Of a DNA stretch of 64,000 bases, positions 11,661-23,792 are shown one piece after another. This DNA comes from Pictodentalium vernedei (taxonomy: Eukaryota > Mollusca > Scaphopoda > Dentaliida > Dentaliidae): the NCBI GenBank assembly GCA_031216915.1, contig CM062292.1:201459262-201523261 (forward strand), read 5' to 3'. Below the pieces are notes generated by a model. That model ran no database searches. It was not told the DNA's origin and worked only from the letters and a program-made list of their open reading frames with translations. The position numbers were made by a program, and so were the translations under genes. The first letter of the stretch is position 1, and every line of letters starts with the position of its first letter.

Positions 11661-13036
11661 GTGCTCATTCCAAGGATGGATTATAAGCTATATTTTTAAG
11701 GCAAAAAATGAAAATTTATACCTATTCAAGAATTTTTTATCATATGTCGTCTGCTCTTTGGATAAGGTGAATGGTTACACTGTGCTGCCTATATTCTCTG
11801 TGTACATGTATTTGATGCCAGGCCTGATGTATCTTTAGATATTGTTTTAAATGAATATAACTTTTTGGCCAAGAGTTTATAAAAAAAGATTGGGGTCAGG
11901 CATGATAATTGAGATCGGTCAGAAAACCATTTCATTTTTTGTTCCTCAGCCTTATAGAATCAGATAATGATACTTTTATTGTCCCCACTTGCCTTACTGT
12001 ACAGATTTATCATAGTTTGTTATATTACAAGGCTTATTGCCATAATTATGTATGTGCAAGCTTTCTTTCCTGTTGGAAAAACATAAATGAAAAAATATTT
12101 ACAAAATCAATGGCTGTATTTGGTGTACTCTGCAAGTATTTGCTAAGTTTCTTGATGATATTCTGAAAATTTCATGTGACTTTCTTGGTTGTTGAAGCAT
12201 GCAATATTTATTAGACTCAAGTTCATCTGTTGGTGACAACAAACATTTTTTGCTGTAAGAGTTAAAACAAAAATGAAAACATATTCGCAACATGTAAAGA
12301 GTATAGCATTTGTTTTTCAGTTTCCCTTTAAGTTCCCACGGCTGTTTCTTATTGATTTTCATAGATTTCCATGTGATTCCCTTGATGTGATTCCCTTGAT
12401 CTTTTACTTGTACATTTAAAGAAAAGAAGTTTACAAGTACAAGTAGACTAAACATGTAAATGGTTGAGAACAACAATCTGTTTGCTGACTAATGCATACA
12501 AGAGGAGCTCATCAACTAGGATCAATATTTTATTTTTGTTTTTACAAAAAATGGGGGAAAAAAATACTTGACCACACAGAATTTACTTCTTTAATTTTAA
12601 CTTTTAAATTTTTTTAATTCCTGCATCATTTGTACATGTAGAAAACAGCAGTTTCACTACCAGACTCCTTCTTTTTTTGTATCAACTTTGAACTGTTTAT
12701 TATGTACCAACCAATTTATTTCACCTCCATGTGTCTTTATTTTTCAGAATTCTCTGCTTGATATTATGCAAACCCTCCCACCCAACCCACAAATAATAAC
12801 AATCATATTTTTTTCCTTGACTGTTCTGCCTTAAACTTCGAGGGCCTGGACAGTTTTCCAGAATTTCCATTGAAAGAACTGGTTTTGATTCTCACAAACT
12901 CTTCCTACGAGAATAAATTTTCAGCTCTGAAATAGTTTAGACTTTGAGAGTACTGTTTTACTCTTTTTGTGCACAAACACTACATATCCCATTGTAAAAA
13001 AAACAAACTTCATATTTCATGTATATTCACTTGAGC
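11661..13036. other. AT-rich stretch, no gene seen
   Basis: Open frames at 11909-12166 (+) and 12099-12476 (-) have no identifiable domain and overlap on opposite strands. No repeat family recognised. Confidence 0.45.
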
Positions 13037-16000
13037 TTCACCCTTTAACTAACATGAAAAGCAGATGACACTTGCAAAAAAAAATTCTTGAATAACCAAT
13101 TTTTTCATTTTTAGCTTAACTTGACATAGTCAAGATAAGCTATTGCCATCACGCGTGCGGAAGTCTGTTAGTCTGTGAGTCTGTGTCGTCTGTTCACTTT
13201 TTCCTTTAGCACAGGCTACACCCCGCAGTTCTCGTCTGATCATCACAAAATTTCATATGCAGGTTTGGGGTCATGTCTAGATGAGAACGTCCCCTTTTGG
13301 TCGCGATCGGGCAACCAGTATGGCTGCCCGAGCCCCAAACCCGAAAACCATTAGCACAGTCTACAGGTCGTATTTATGAAGGGATTTCATTGTAACTTGG
13401 TAGGATGCCTCTGTATAATGCCTAGATGAGAACGTCCCCTTTTGGGCATGATCTATCAACTGTGATGGCTGCCCAAGCCCGAAACCCAAAAATTTTTAGC
13501 ACAGTCTGCTGGTCATGTTTAATGTGGAGGGATTTCATTGTAACTTGGTAGGATGACTCCTTATGATGTCTAGATGAGAATTTCCCCATTTGGGCATGAT
13601 CTGCCAACCGTGACGACTGCCCGAGCCCAAAACCCGAAAACCTTTAGCACAGTCTACAGGTCATATTTATTGAGGAATTTCATTGTAACTTGGTGGGTTG
13701 ACTTCATACAATGCGTAGATGAGAACTTCCCATTTTGATTGCGATCATGCAGCCTTGATGGATGCCCAAGCCCAAAAACCTTTAGCATAGGCAAAGGGTC
13801 ATATTTATGGAAGGATTTCATTGTAACCTGTTAGGTTGACTCCATATGATGCCTAGATGATGACATCCCCTTTTGGTCATGATTGGTCAGTTGTGATGGC
13901 TACAAGTGCCCGAAGCCCGAAAACCTTGAGCACAGTCTACAGGTCTTATTTATGAAGGGATTTCATTGTAACTTCTTAGGATCACTCCAGATGATGCCCA
14001 GATGAGATTTCCCCTATGGTTGCGATCATTCAGCCATAATGGCTGCCCGAGCCCGAAGCCCGAAAAACCTTTAGCACAGTCTACAGGTCATATTTATGAA
14101 GGGATTTCTTTGTAACTTGGTAGGTTAACTTCATATAATGTCTAGATGAGAACATCCCCTTTTGGACATGATTGGGCAACTGTGACGGCTAAAGGTGCCC
14201 GAAGCCCAAAAACCTTTAGCACAGTCTGCAGGTCATATTTATGAGGGGATTTCATTGTAACTTGGTAGGATGACTCCAAATAATGTCTAGATGAGAACAT
14301 CCCATTTTGATCGCGATCATTCAGCCTTGATGGGTGCCCGAGCCCAAAAACCTTTAGCATAGGTAAAAGGTCATATTTTTGGAAGGATTTCATTGTAACC
14401 TATTAGGTTGACTCCATATAATGCCTAGATGATGACATCCCCTTTTGGTCGTGATTGGTCAGCTGTGATGGCTACAAGTGCCTGAAGCCCGAAAACCTTG
14501 AGCACAGTCTGCAGGTCATATTTAGGAAGGGATTTCATTGTAACTTCGTAGCATCACTCCAGATGATGCCCAGATGAGATTGTCCCCTTTGGTTGCGATC
14601 ATTCAACCATGATGGCTGCCCGAGCCCGAAGCCCAAAAACCTTAAGCACAGTCTACAGGTCATATTTATGAAGGGATTTCATTGTAACTTGGTAGGTTGA
14701 CTTCATATAATGTCTAGATGAGAACGTCTCCTTTTGGACATGATTGGGCAACTTTGACGACTAAAGGTGCCCGAAGCCCGAAAACCTTTAGCACAGTCTA
14801 CAGGTCATATTTATGAAGGGATTTCATTGTAACTTGGTAGGATGACTCCAAATAATGTTTAGATGAGAACGTCCCATTTTGGTCGTGATCATTCAGCCTT
14901 GATGGGTGCCCGAGCCCAAAAACCTTTAGCATAGGCAAAAGGTTATATTTATAGAAGGATTTCATTGTAACCTGTAAGGTTGACTCCATATAATGTCTAG
15001 ATGATGACATCCCCTTTTGGTCATGATTGGTCAACTGTGAAGGCTACAGGTGCCCGAAGCCCGAAAACCTTGAGCACAGTCTACAGGTCATATTTATGAA
15101 GGGATTTCATTGTAACTTCGCAGGATCACTCCAGATGATGCCCAGATGAGATTGTCCCCTTTGGTTGTGATCATTCAACCATGATGGCTGCCCGAGCCCG
15201 AAGCCCGAAAACCTTTAGCACAGTCTACAGGTCATATTTATGAAGGGATTTCATTGTAACTTGGTAGATTGACTTCATATAATGTCTAGATGAGAACGTC
15301 CCCTTTTGGACACGATTGGGCTACTGTGCCGGCTTCAGGTGCCCAAAGCCCGAAAACCTTTAGAACAGTCTACAGGTCATAATTATGAAGGGATTTCATT
15401 GTAGCTTGGTAGGATGACTCCAAATAGTGTCCAGATGAGAACGTCCCCTTTTGGTCATGATCATTCAGCCTTGATGGCTGCCCATGCCCAAAAATCTTTA
15501 GCATGTCTGTAGGTCGTATTTATGGAAGGATTTCATTGTAACTTGTTAGGTTGACTCCATGTAATGCCTAGATGATGACATCCCCTTTTGGTCGTGGTTG
15601 GTCAACTGTGATGGCTACAGGTGCCTGAAACCCGAAAATCTTGAGCACAGTCTACAGGTCATATTTATGAAGGGATTTCATTGTAACGTCATAGGATCAC
15701 TCCAGATGATGTCCAGATGAGAATGTCCCCTTTTGGTTGTGATCATTCAACCATGATGGCTGCCCAAGCCTAAAGCCTGAAAACCTTTAGCACAGTCTTC
15801 AGATTATATTTATGAAGGGATTTCATTGTAACTTGGTAGGTTGACTTCATGTAATGTCTAGATGAGACCAGCCCCTTTTGGACACCATTAGGCAACTGTG
15901 TTGGCTACAGGGGCCCAAAGCCCGAAAATCTTTAGCACAGTCTACAGGTGATATTTATGAAGGGATTTCATTGTACCTTGGTAGGATGACTCTAAATAAT

Positions 16001-16671
16001 GTCTAGATGAGAACATCCCCTTTTGGTCGCGATCATTCAGCCTTGATGGCTGCCCGAACCTTTAGCAATAGCAGAAACTTTTAGCATAGTCTATTGGTCA
16101 TATTTATGGAAGGACTTCATTGTAACCTGTAAGTTTGACTCCATATAATAACCTTTAGCACAGTCTACAGGCCATATTTATGAAGGGATTTTAATGTAAC
16201 TTGATAGGATGACTCATTTTGGAATAATTTCAATGTAACTTGGTAACTTTTGTTGATATACGTTAACTGTGAGGGCCACATACATTAACTGTGAGGTCAT
16301 ATTAACCCACCCCTCAGCTCTTTAGTACAGTGTACACCTCATATTATTTTTATCATAAACATAGCATACAGGGAACAGAAATGAACATATTCCCAATTAT
16401 CACAATTCTTGTCTTATTTCATAATCCTTTCATAAACATTGAACATTATCCTTTTCATCAAACACAACACACAAGTTAAGCTACAGTGTCATTGACACTT
16501 TCATTTGTCTCAAAACCATAGGTTATGACCCCTCATTGGAATGGGCTTGATGAGCTCATTCCAAAGAGGAGTCATAACCTATTTTTTTAGCAAAAAAATG
16601 AAAAAATAATGAAAATTAAGTTTTGTTAATAGCGCTGGCTGGTTTGGCCGTTATGTTTGGTAAAGGGTTAA
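13037..16671 (-). mobile_element. TTAA MITE family F1 split by a HINE
   Basis: The left half (13037-13111) matches the reversed right end of the F1 copy at 33531 (AGCAGATGACACTTGCAAA, ATTCTTGAATAAC). The right half (about 16507-16671) carries the palindrome and ends GGTAAAGGGTTAA. The two halves join exactly if 13112-16506 is removed. The left TTAA has decayed to TTCA. Confidence 0.75.
13112..16506 (+). mobile_element. HINE-like element with higher-order tandem array
   Basis: 5' end TAGCTTAACTTGACATAGTC (self-complementary stem), then a GTCTGTTAGTCTGTGAG microsatellite-like lead. About 20 monomers of about 143 bp follow (13340-16180). The 3' module ends in AAGTTAAGCTAC, the stem GTGTCATTGACAC and TTCATTT. 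No Rep/helicase is encoded, so it is non-autonomous. From about 14127 the monomers fall into four classes repeating in fixed order every about 571 bp. It is inserted in a T-run of an F1 MITE with no target duplication. Confidence 0.75.
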
Positions 16672-16815
16672 ACTTTAAGGCCTCCAGTGATCAGCCTAGA
16701 GGATGGAGTGGGCAATATCTTTGCTTTAGCACTGCCCACTTCACCTAATTTCTGTGTTGTTTGGCTAAAATCAATGTCGCCTTGTGATTTTGAGAAGTTA
16801 TTGTAAGAAAAGTAG

Positions 16816-17066
16816 TTAACCCTTAAGTCCTCAGATTAATTTTAAAGTATTTATGGTTTTTTCTGCTTACCTAGTTATTGATGACTTGGCAGTGGTTCTA
16901 CATCACTGCTGGCTGCCTGTACAGGCAGCCAGCAGTGATGTAGAACCACTGCCAAGGAAAATTCAGTCTACACACAAGAGTAATAAAAAAGATTACACAA
17001 GGGAGCACCTGCTTCAATGCAATATAAAAGTGGCGGTTTGGGGCTATATGGGGGCTTAAGGGTTAA
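16816..17066. mobile_element. TTAA MITE family F3, copy b
   Basis: Ends TTAACCCTTAAGTCC and GGGGGCTTAAGGGTTAA. The centre (16886-16955) is a perfect palindrome with 35-bp arms and no loop. Confidence 0.8.
16886..16955. repeat. 70-bp perfect palindrome
   Basis: TTGGCAGTGGTTCTACATCA and the following 15 bases are exactly complementary to the next 35 bases, with the centre between 16920 and 16921. It sits in the middle of the F3 MITE. Confidence 0.95.
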
Positions 17067-17649
17067 TCTGGAGTCATTTCAATACAAGTGTTATGTTTAC
17101 TGCTAGGTGACAAAATTTCACTGTTAAGTGACAAAACAAAGGACATAAAAACTATTTGATACTGTAACTTATGTTTGTTTTTAAAAGAACAGATTATAAA
17201 CATATAGAAACAAAGCTGAACAAAATAATTCTTTAAAAAATGCAGTCTTACTACTAATGCCCAGAAATATCTCAAAATATCTCAAAATACCTCAAAATAC
17301 ACTATTAAAAGGCAAAAAATAAAATTCTTTTTATCCAATTTATGTTCTTTATCATGTTGTACATTAGAAAAACTTTACTTTTGTAGAAAAATATATTCCA
17401 AAAAGATGTTTTTGACGGCATTTACAATATGACCAAGAAAGAGTGTATGTTTATACAAGTCACTGTACAAAATACACCCTAAATATGCTGATATAGAGCA
17501 GTAAAGTTCATGAAGTATCATTTTCTTATTATATTCTTTTTATTTAATTTGTATTGCACCTCATCTCGAAATGTTGTTTTTGACTATGTTATTGAAATTC
17601 CTGTAAGGTATTTCATTGTCAGCTTTTTCACAAGTCACTGTACAAAATA
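17067..17649. other. No gene seen
   Basis: AT-rich DNA with a short CTCAAAATA tandem motif at 17269-17300. The minus-strand frame 17063-17275 has no recognisable domain. Confidence 0.45.
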
Positions 17650-18068
17650 CAGTTGAACCCTGTTAAGAAAATAGCCACTTTGACAATGAAAATTATTCAA
17701 TTAACAGGAGAATTGAATTAACAAGGATTGTGTCACTTTCCTGTATTCTGCAGATAAACTTAACATTTATTCTATTATATCTTGTTTGACAGAGGTCATT
17801 GAGCTCTGTCAAGCAAGATATAATAGAAAATGCATGTATTGGATGTATTGAGGCCAAACAGGTCTATTAACAAAGGAAAACTGGGGAGAGTCAGGGTAAT
17901 TTCTTGACAGGTTGCAGGATTTTTTAATTCAATTAACAGGAGTTGACTCTATAAGCTATATTCAATTAACAGGTCAAATTTGTACCAGAGGTATGGTAAA
18001 TGGTTTTGTGTTGGGAAATTATATTCATTTAACAGGGTTATTCAGTTAAGAAATATGCAATTAAGTGG
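17650..18068 (+). mobile_element. pogo/Tigger-like MITE, copy 3, fused to DIRS
   Basis: Starts CAGTTGAACCCTG after a TA, carries the GACAGAGGTC/GAGCTCTGTC palindrome and runs almost to its right end (AATTAAGTGG). The last about 10 bases are missing and the sequence changes directly to DIRS 5' leader sequence at 18069. Confidence 0.75.
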
Positions 18069-18483
18069 ACTTTCGCGTACCGTGCGGTTCGGACATAAAA
18101 TTAGTTGGTTGATAAATTTATGCTATCCTTTTGGATATTATTATTATTGGAGTTAGGTGTCAATGAGGGGCTGTGTGGACAAGATTTCTCCTCTCTGTTG
18201 AGGGCAGAATTTCTGTTTTTGGGGTCCCTGTCAGCCGTCTGGGTTCAGTTGTGTTCCCGCTGGTACTTTTTCTGCCACCTTTCTCTCATAGTTGGGGGTG
18301 TTCTTCTACTTTCTACATCTGTTGAGTTCACCTTTTCTTCTACTGCTCTCACCTCTGTTATGCCCAGGACTGTTCCTTGAGGGCAATGCCTTTTGCCCAA
18401 GCATGTGGTGCGTTCTCGTGGCCATTCCTCCCACACCTGCAGGGAGGGGGGAACACTGTCGTTCGGGGCCTCCCGACACGACC

Positions 18484-19516
18484 ATGTCTTGTGAGAGTTA
18501 TACCCCCTCCGTGGGGGATGTGCAGTCTTTAACTGTGGTGGATACTGTGGGAGCTGTTGAGTTGTCTGGTGAAGAGATGCCTGGTTCCGGGGACTGTGGC
18601 CCCTCTCCAGTCGACATCTGAGGCTGTCACTAGGGTTGTGACTCCTCCTTTGGAGCCAAGCTCTGTTGCTCTCTCCACATTTCCACTGGTTTCAACAGCT
18701 CCTGTCATATCTGCTGCTACTGCTGTTCCGTCATCGGTCACCGTTTCAGCCGGCCTCGGATTATCCCTGCAGGGGTCTGCAGAGATGTCTGGTAGTGTGG
18801 ACGTGGGTTATCGGCCTCAGCCTTCCCTGACTTCAACTCGGCGAAGTCGGAAGGGACTGCCGACCAAATCCTCTGCTGTGTTCTCTCAGCCATCGAGCCC
18901 AGCAGTTTTCCCATTGGATTCGGATGTTCATGGTGGAGTCACCATGGACTCTGTTGCGTTTCCGTCCATGCACTCTGTCCCATGGCCAGTTTTGTGGGAC
19001 TGACGCTTTTTGTGCAGCCTGGACCTTCTGTCCCTCAGAGGTCCGCGGCGACACTCTGGAGTTCCTGCACTGTAGATCCTCGGGGTATGTCATACCCCTA
19101 TATGCATCTGCCTTCAGGGGTTTCGCCTGCCACCTGTCACCCGCGTTGAGTGTATTTGAGGATCGTGGTTAAAAGGGTCAGGAGTGAAGCCACTTTGCCG
19201 GTTCGTTCGCACGTCGAATCAGCCGACACAGACTGTGAGCTTAGGGAGGCCCTCTCCTCTCTCACTCAGCTTTATTTCAAGAGCCTTCTCATTGCCTCCA
19301 GCATGGCTACTAGTGGTTTCCAGGCACCCCCTGTGGCGCTGCCTCCCGGGATTGGAAGCAGGCCGCTTTCTGATCCCTCAGGTGTTCCTACACCATGGAG
19401 GCATTGGCTGGTTTGCCCATGATGGGCTATGTGTCTTCCGACTCAGAGGATGGGTCAGACATACCTGACGTTGAGAGCCAACAGTCTTCTGACTTGGGGA
19501 CACCTCTTGACTTTGT
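18484..19516 (+). pseudogene. DIRS copy A gag-like ORF, N-terminal part
   Basis: Start ATG at 18484 gives MSCESYTPSVGDVQSLT, matching the ORF1 start of copy B (MSGESYTPSVGD at about 43823). The region is Ser/Thr/Pro-rich and low complexity, typical of DIRS ORF1 products that form the particle but have few conserved motifs. The frame is broken near 18600 (stop at about 18619), continuing in another frame to about 19003, then again toward MMGYVSSDSEDGSDIPDVES. The HINE at 19517 interrupts it. The gag role is inferred from position upstream of RT. Confidence 0.7.
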
Positions 19517-21386
19517 TAGCTCACCTGACTGAAAGTCAGGGTGAGCTTTTCTGATCACTTTTCGTCCGTCGTCCGTCGTGAAGGTGGTGTGGTGTTTGGG
19601 CCTTTTTCTCCCAAACCACTGGCCACATATTAATGAAATTTCATGTGAGTAGGGGTTATATAAGGGCATTTTGATTTTTTGTAAAATTAGGTTTCGGCTC
19701 ATATTGAGCAGAGGGATGGGGCAAAAACGCGCCAATTCTTAAAAAATCTTCTTCTCAAGAACCAGCAATAGCAGAAACTTGATATTTGGTATGCAGCTTC
19801 CTTTTGAGGTGTAGACTCAAGTTTGTTCAAGAGAAGTTTGTCAGGCATTATTTGCCTTTATTATGGGAGGGGCAAAAATTTTGGCCACGTCTAAAATTTC
19901 TATTTTCAGAACCGTCAGGTCGATTTGAACCAAATTTTATATGAGGTGATAATGGGTCATAAGTAGTTGATTGATGCATCAGCACTTTTTAACACTGTAG
20001 GCAAGGGAAAAAGATTAAAAAATATTCTTCTCCAGATCCAGCAGGCAGAATCTTTTGATATTTGGTATGCAACATTGTAGGGTGGATCTGATTCAAGTTT
20101 GTTCAAATTGGCCCCCTGGGTTCATATTTGGGCTCAATATAGGAGCCCAATTTCGAACTTAGTGCATTTCAGGCAAATTTCTTAAAAAATCTTCTTCTCC
20201 AGATCCAGCAGGCTGAATCTTTTGATATTTGGTATGCAACATTGTGGGGGTGGATCTGATTCAAGTTTGTGTAAATCGGCCCCCCTGGATTCATATTTGG
20301 GCTCACTATAGAAACCCGAATTCGAACTTAGTGCATTTCAGGCAAATTTCTTAAAAAGTCTTCTTCTCCAGATCCAGCAGGCAGAATCTTTTGATATTTG
20401 GTATGCAACATTGTGGGGTGGATCTGATTCAAGTTTGTTCAAATCGGCCCCCTGGGTTAATATTTGGGCTCAGTATAGAAGCTTGAATTCGAACTTAGTG
20501 CATTTCAGGCAAATTTCTTAAAAAATCTTCTTCTCCAGATCCAGCAGGCAGAATCTTTTGATATTTGGTATGCAACATTGAGGGATGGATCTGATTCAAG
20601 TTTGTTCAAATCGGCCCCTTGGATTCATATTTGGGCTCACTATAGAAGCTCGAATTCGAACTTAGTGCATTTCAGGCAAATTTCTTCAAAAATCTTCTTC
20701 TCCAGATCCAGCAGGCAGAATCTTTTGATATTTGGTATGCAACAATGTGGTGTGGATCTGATTCAAGTTTGTTCAAATCGGCTCCCTAGATTCATATTTG
20801 GGCTCACTATAGAAGCTCAAATTCGAACTTAGTGCATTTCAGACAAATTTCTTTGAAAATCTTCTTCTCAAGATCCAGCAGGCAGAATCTTTTTGATATT
20901 TGGTATGCACCATGCTTAGGGGGGTGAGATTCAACTTTGTTCAAGCCAAGTCCCTAGGTCCATATTTGGACTCACTGTAGGAGCTTGAATTGTAACTTAG
21001 TTCAAAATGAGGAATTTTCTTTAAAAATCTTCTTCTCAAGATCCAGCAGGCAGAATCTTTTGATATTTGGTATGCACAATTCTTCAAAGGGGAGGGGGGG
21101 GGGGGGGGGTAGTGGGGGGGGGGGGGGAGATTCAACTTTGTTCAAGCCTAGTCCCTAGGTCCATATTTGGACTCACTGTGGGAGCCCGAATTATAACTTA
21201 GTTCAATATGAGGAATATTCTTTAAAAATCTTCTTTTTTTTTTAGATCCACTGGTCAGAATCTTTGGATATTTGGTATAAGCTTTTCTTAGGAGGAGCAG
21301 ATGCAACTTGTTGAAATCAGTTCTCTGGGTTGATATTTAGGCTACCATGTCAGGTGAGCGCCCTCAGGCCCCTTGGGGCCTCTTGT
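19517..21386 (+). mobile_element. HINE-like element inserted in DIRS copy A
   Basis: 5' end TAGCTCACCTGACTGAAAGT (stem with TCAGGGTGAGC), then CGTCCGTCGTCCGTCG. About seven to eight monomers of about 168 bp follow (CTTCTCCAGATCCAGCAGGC at about 20029, 20191, 20359, 20526, 20690, 20861 and 21027). The 3' module is GTCAGGTGAGCG, the hairpin GGCCCCTTGGGGCC and TCTTGT. Copy D keeps the empty site at 61289/61290, showing a clean insertion without target duplication. Poly-G runs at 21084-21127. Confidence 0.85.
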
Positions 21387-22299
21387 GTTTGAGTTCCTTC
21401 CAGATCTCAAACTGTCAGACCAGCCGACGGTGTCAGCCAGGTCGCGATCATCGGTCACGTGCCTACAGCCTGTGGAGCAACCCGCTTCTGGATGCCTTCG
21501 AACGTGCCCGTCAGTACAGGTGGTTGAAGCGTTAACAGCTTTGGACTCTAAGCTGAGTTCCACGGCTATGAGGACTTCATTCTTCACTGACACTTTTTTG
21601 CCTCCAGTGCGTTATCGTACCTATGATTCGACCAATCCGTCAGTCTGCCAGACTTTGACGGTCTTGGATCAGGACTTCACCTCCCTCGGGCTTTCCAAGC
21701 CCAAGTCGGCTGTTATTTCTATGGTGACTCTGGAGTCCCTGTTGGGCTTATCGAGAGTGATGCTGGGCTTGCTTTCTCTCTCAGATCTCGTCGTCTCTGC
21801 TTTAGCTGCTTATCTGCCTCCAGATAAGTTTGACGACATACAGGCTCCTTTGCATGTGCTTTCCAAAGTGTTCATGCATCTTACTCACACGCATGCCTGT
21901 AACACGGCTAACTTGGAATTAGTGTACCAGGACGCTGTGTTGGACACAAGCCGTTCCCTTCCTGAGGGGCAGCGCGCTGCTCTTCGATCTGCTTCTTTGG
22001 TGGGTCCGCGACTATTCCATGGTTCCGTGGCGACGGTCTGGGATGACGTCCTATGTCATTCCAAAGAACAGCTGCTGCTTCGTCATCTTGATCAGCCTTC
22101 TGCTGGAGGCGTGGGCCGTCCAAAGCCTAACAAGCACCCTTCTGCTTCCTCTGTGAAGCCAAGGGCTTATCCTCCTGCTGCCACTTCTACTTCTTACTCA
22201 CGGGGTAAGGGTAAGCGTCGGCAGGCTAGAGGGAGGACTGAGGATTCTTCATATGGTAGAGGAGGCGGTTTCTCCTCTCACGGGCCTCGCCGGGGCTAG
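21387..22299 (+). pseudogene. DIRS copy A gag-like ORF, C-terminal part
   Basis: A long open frame (308 codons from 21373) continues ORF1 after the HINE. It has the conserved segments TLESLLGLSR, LAAYLPPDKFDDIQAP and PEGQRAALRSASL, shared residue for residue with copy D. The C-terminus is basic and Gly/Arg-rich (GKGKRRQARGRTED, YGRGGGFSSHGPRRG), consistent with nucleic-acid binding. Stop TAG 22297-22299 is followed at 22302 by the RT ATG. Third-position wear is modest and this half could still be read, but it is cut off from its N-terminus by the HINE. Confidence 0.75.
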
Positions 22300-22301
22300 A
22301 A

Positions 22302-23792
22302 ATGAAGGTCCTCACCTCGATTCGTCCCAGGTTGGAGGAAGGATATCTGAGTTTGCAGACCATTGGGTCACAATCACATCTGATCCTTGGGTATTAGATG
22401 TTGTTCGGTCCGGGCTGCGGATATCCTTACGGAGGCCACCCACTCTGTCGAGAGTGCCTCTTCCAACACAAGTTCCTTTAGACGTTACATGTCGGGAACT
22501 TTTGATCACAGAGATAGACAATCTCCTGTCAGAGGGGGCGATCGAGGTCGTCAAGAACATTCATTCAATGGGATTTTATTCCCGCCTGTTCTTGGTGCCG
22601 AAGAAGGATGGCCGACTCCGACCGGTTATCGATCTGAGTATCCTGAACCAGTCTATCATTGCTCCCAAGTTCAGCATGGAGACTTTCAGGTCGGTTCGCT
22701 GCTCCATTCACCAGGGAGATTTTGCTTCCAGCATCGACCTGTGAGACGGTTACTTTCACGTTCCGATTCATTGGACATCGCTCAAGTATCTCAGGTTCAA
22801 TATTCTGGGGCGAGTTTAGCAGTTCAAGGTCCTGCCCTTCGGTCTCAACCTGGCTCCTTGGGCCTTCACCCGATTGATGTTGTATGTGATTGCCTTCCAT
22901 CGCACACAGTCCAGGGTGACTATTTCGGCATATCTAGATGATATCCTCCAGAGGCATTCCAATGCTGCCTTTCTGGAGTCAGATGTCGACACACTATTGA
23001 GCCTACTCACGTCGCTAGGGTTCAGAGTCAACGAGAAGTCGGACTTGGTCTCTTCTCAGTCGTTTTGTCAACTGGGGATGGACTTCCGTACTCTGCTGAT
23101 TACGGTGGCGATTCCCCGGGCAAGGGCTGTGATTCTCTCAGCTTTTGCCCTAACTCTGTCCCAGTTCCACGTCCGCAACAGCTCGGAGTATTCTCCGGCT
23201 ACTCGGTCTCTGTGGTTCGGTGACTGATCTCATTCCTCTAGGTCGGCTGATTGTCAGACCTCTCCAACACTTTCTGCTCAATCGTTGGAGGCCGAATGTC
23301 ATCCTTTGGATCTGGTGCTTCAGTTACCGGAGTCTCTTCATTGTCACCTTCTCCCCTGGACGGATGTTCAGTGGATTATGCAGGGAGTTCTGTTGGACTT
23401 ACCCACATCCAATCATGTTCTGACGGCAGACGCCAGCGATCTTGGATGGGGTGCGATGTTGGATCCTCTAGGTCTTTCCCTTAACAGGGCATGGGACCAG
23501 GATCAAGCAGCTCTTCACATCAACCAGAAGGAGCTTTTTGCTCTTCTTCTGAATGCCCGCAGTGGATCCCGCACCTTTCGAATCGCCAGGTCCTTCTGCT
23601 GACCGACAATTCGACAGTGCTTGCTTACATTCGGAACCAGGGCGGCACGCACTCTGTTCCCATGTACGAATTGGCTCGGGATTTTCTACTGCTCGCTCAG
23701 GATGTCAAAGCCGGAGTGGTGATTCGTCACATTCCCGGTCGTCTGAACGTCCTAGCCGACTCCCTGTACCGATGGGGCAGAGTCATTTCCAC
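22302..23792 (+). pseudogene. DIRS copy A reverse transcriptase-RNase H
   Basis: Reverse transcriptase motifs are visible in order: FLVPKKDGRLRPVIDLS, SSIDL (stop TGA at 22742-22744 replaces the Arg codon of copy D's DLRDAYFHVP), LPFGLNLAPWAFTRLM, and the catalytic SAYLDDIL (YLDD at 22931-22942). RNase H follows with TADASDLGWGAML, HINQKELFALLL, LLTDNSTVLAYIRNQGG and HIPGRLNVLADSL, giving the D-E-D-D set. Frameshifts near 22360, 23040 (one Glu codon lost) and about 23560, plus the TGA, show it is dead. It would normally make cDNA from the element's RNA. Confidence 0.85.

Noticed and set aside
11909-12476. Possible host exons on both strands
   Set aside because: No domain, no conserved splice signals that I can defend, and the frames overlap on opposite strands.
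13340-16180. CRISPR-like array of regular repeats
   Set aside because: Units are contiguous 143-bp monomers without unique spacers, and the context is eukaryotic.
22253-22744. Separate 163-codon gene before RT in copy A
   Set aside because: It is the RT N-terminal region read with the gag end after a small frameshift; the TGA at 22742 ends it inside RT.
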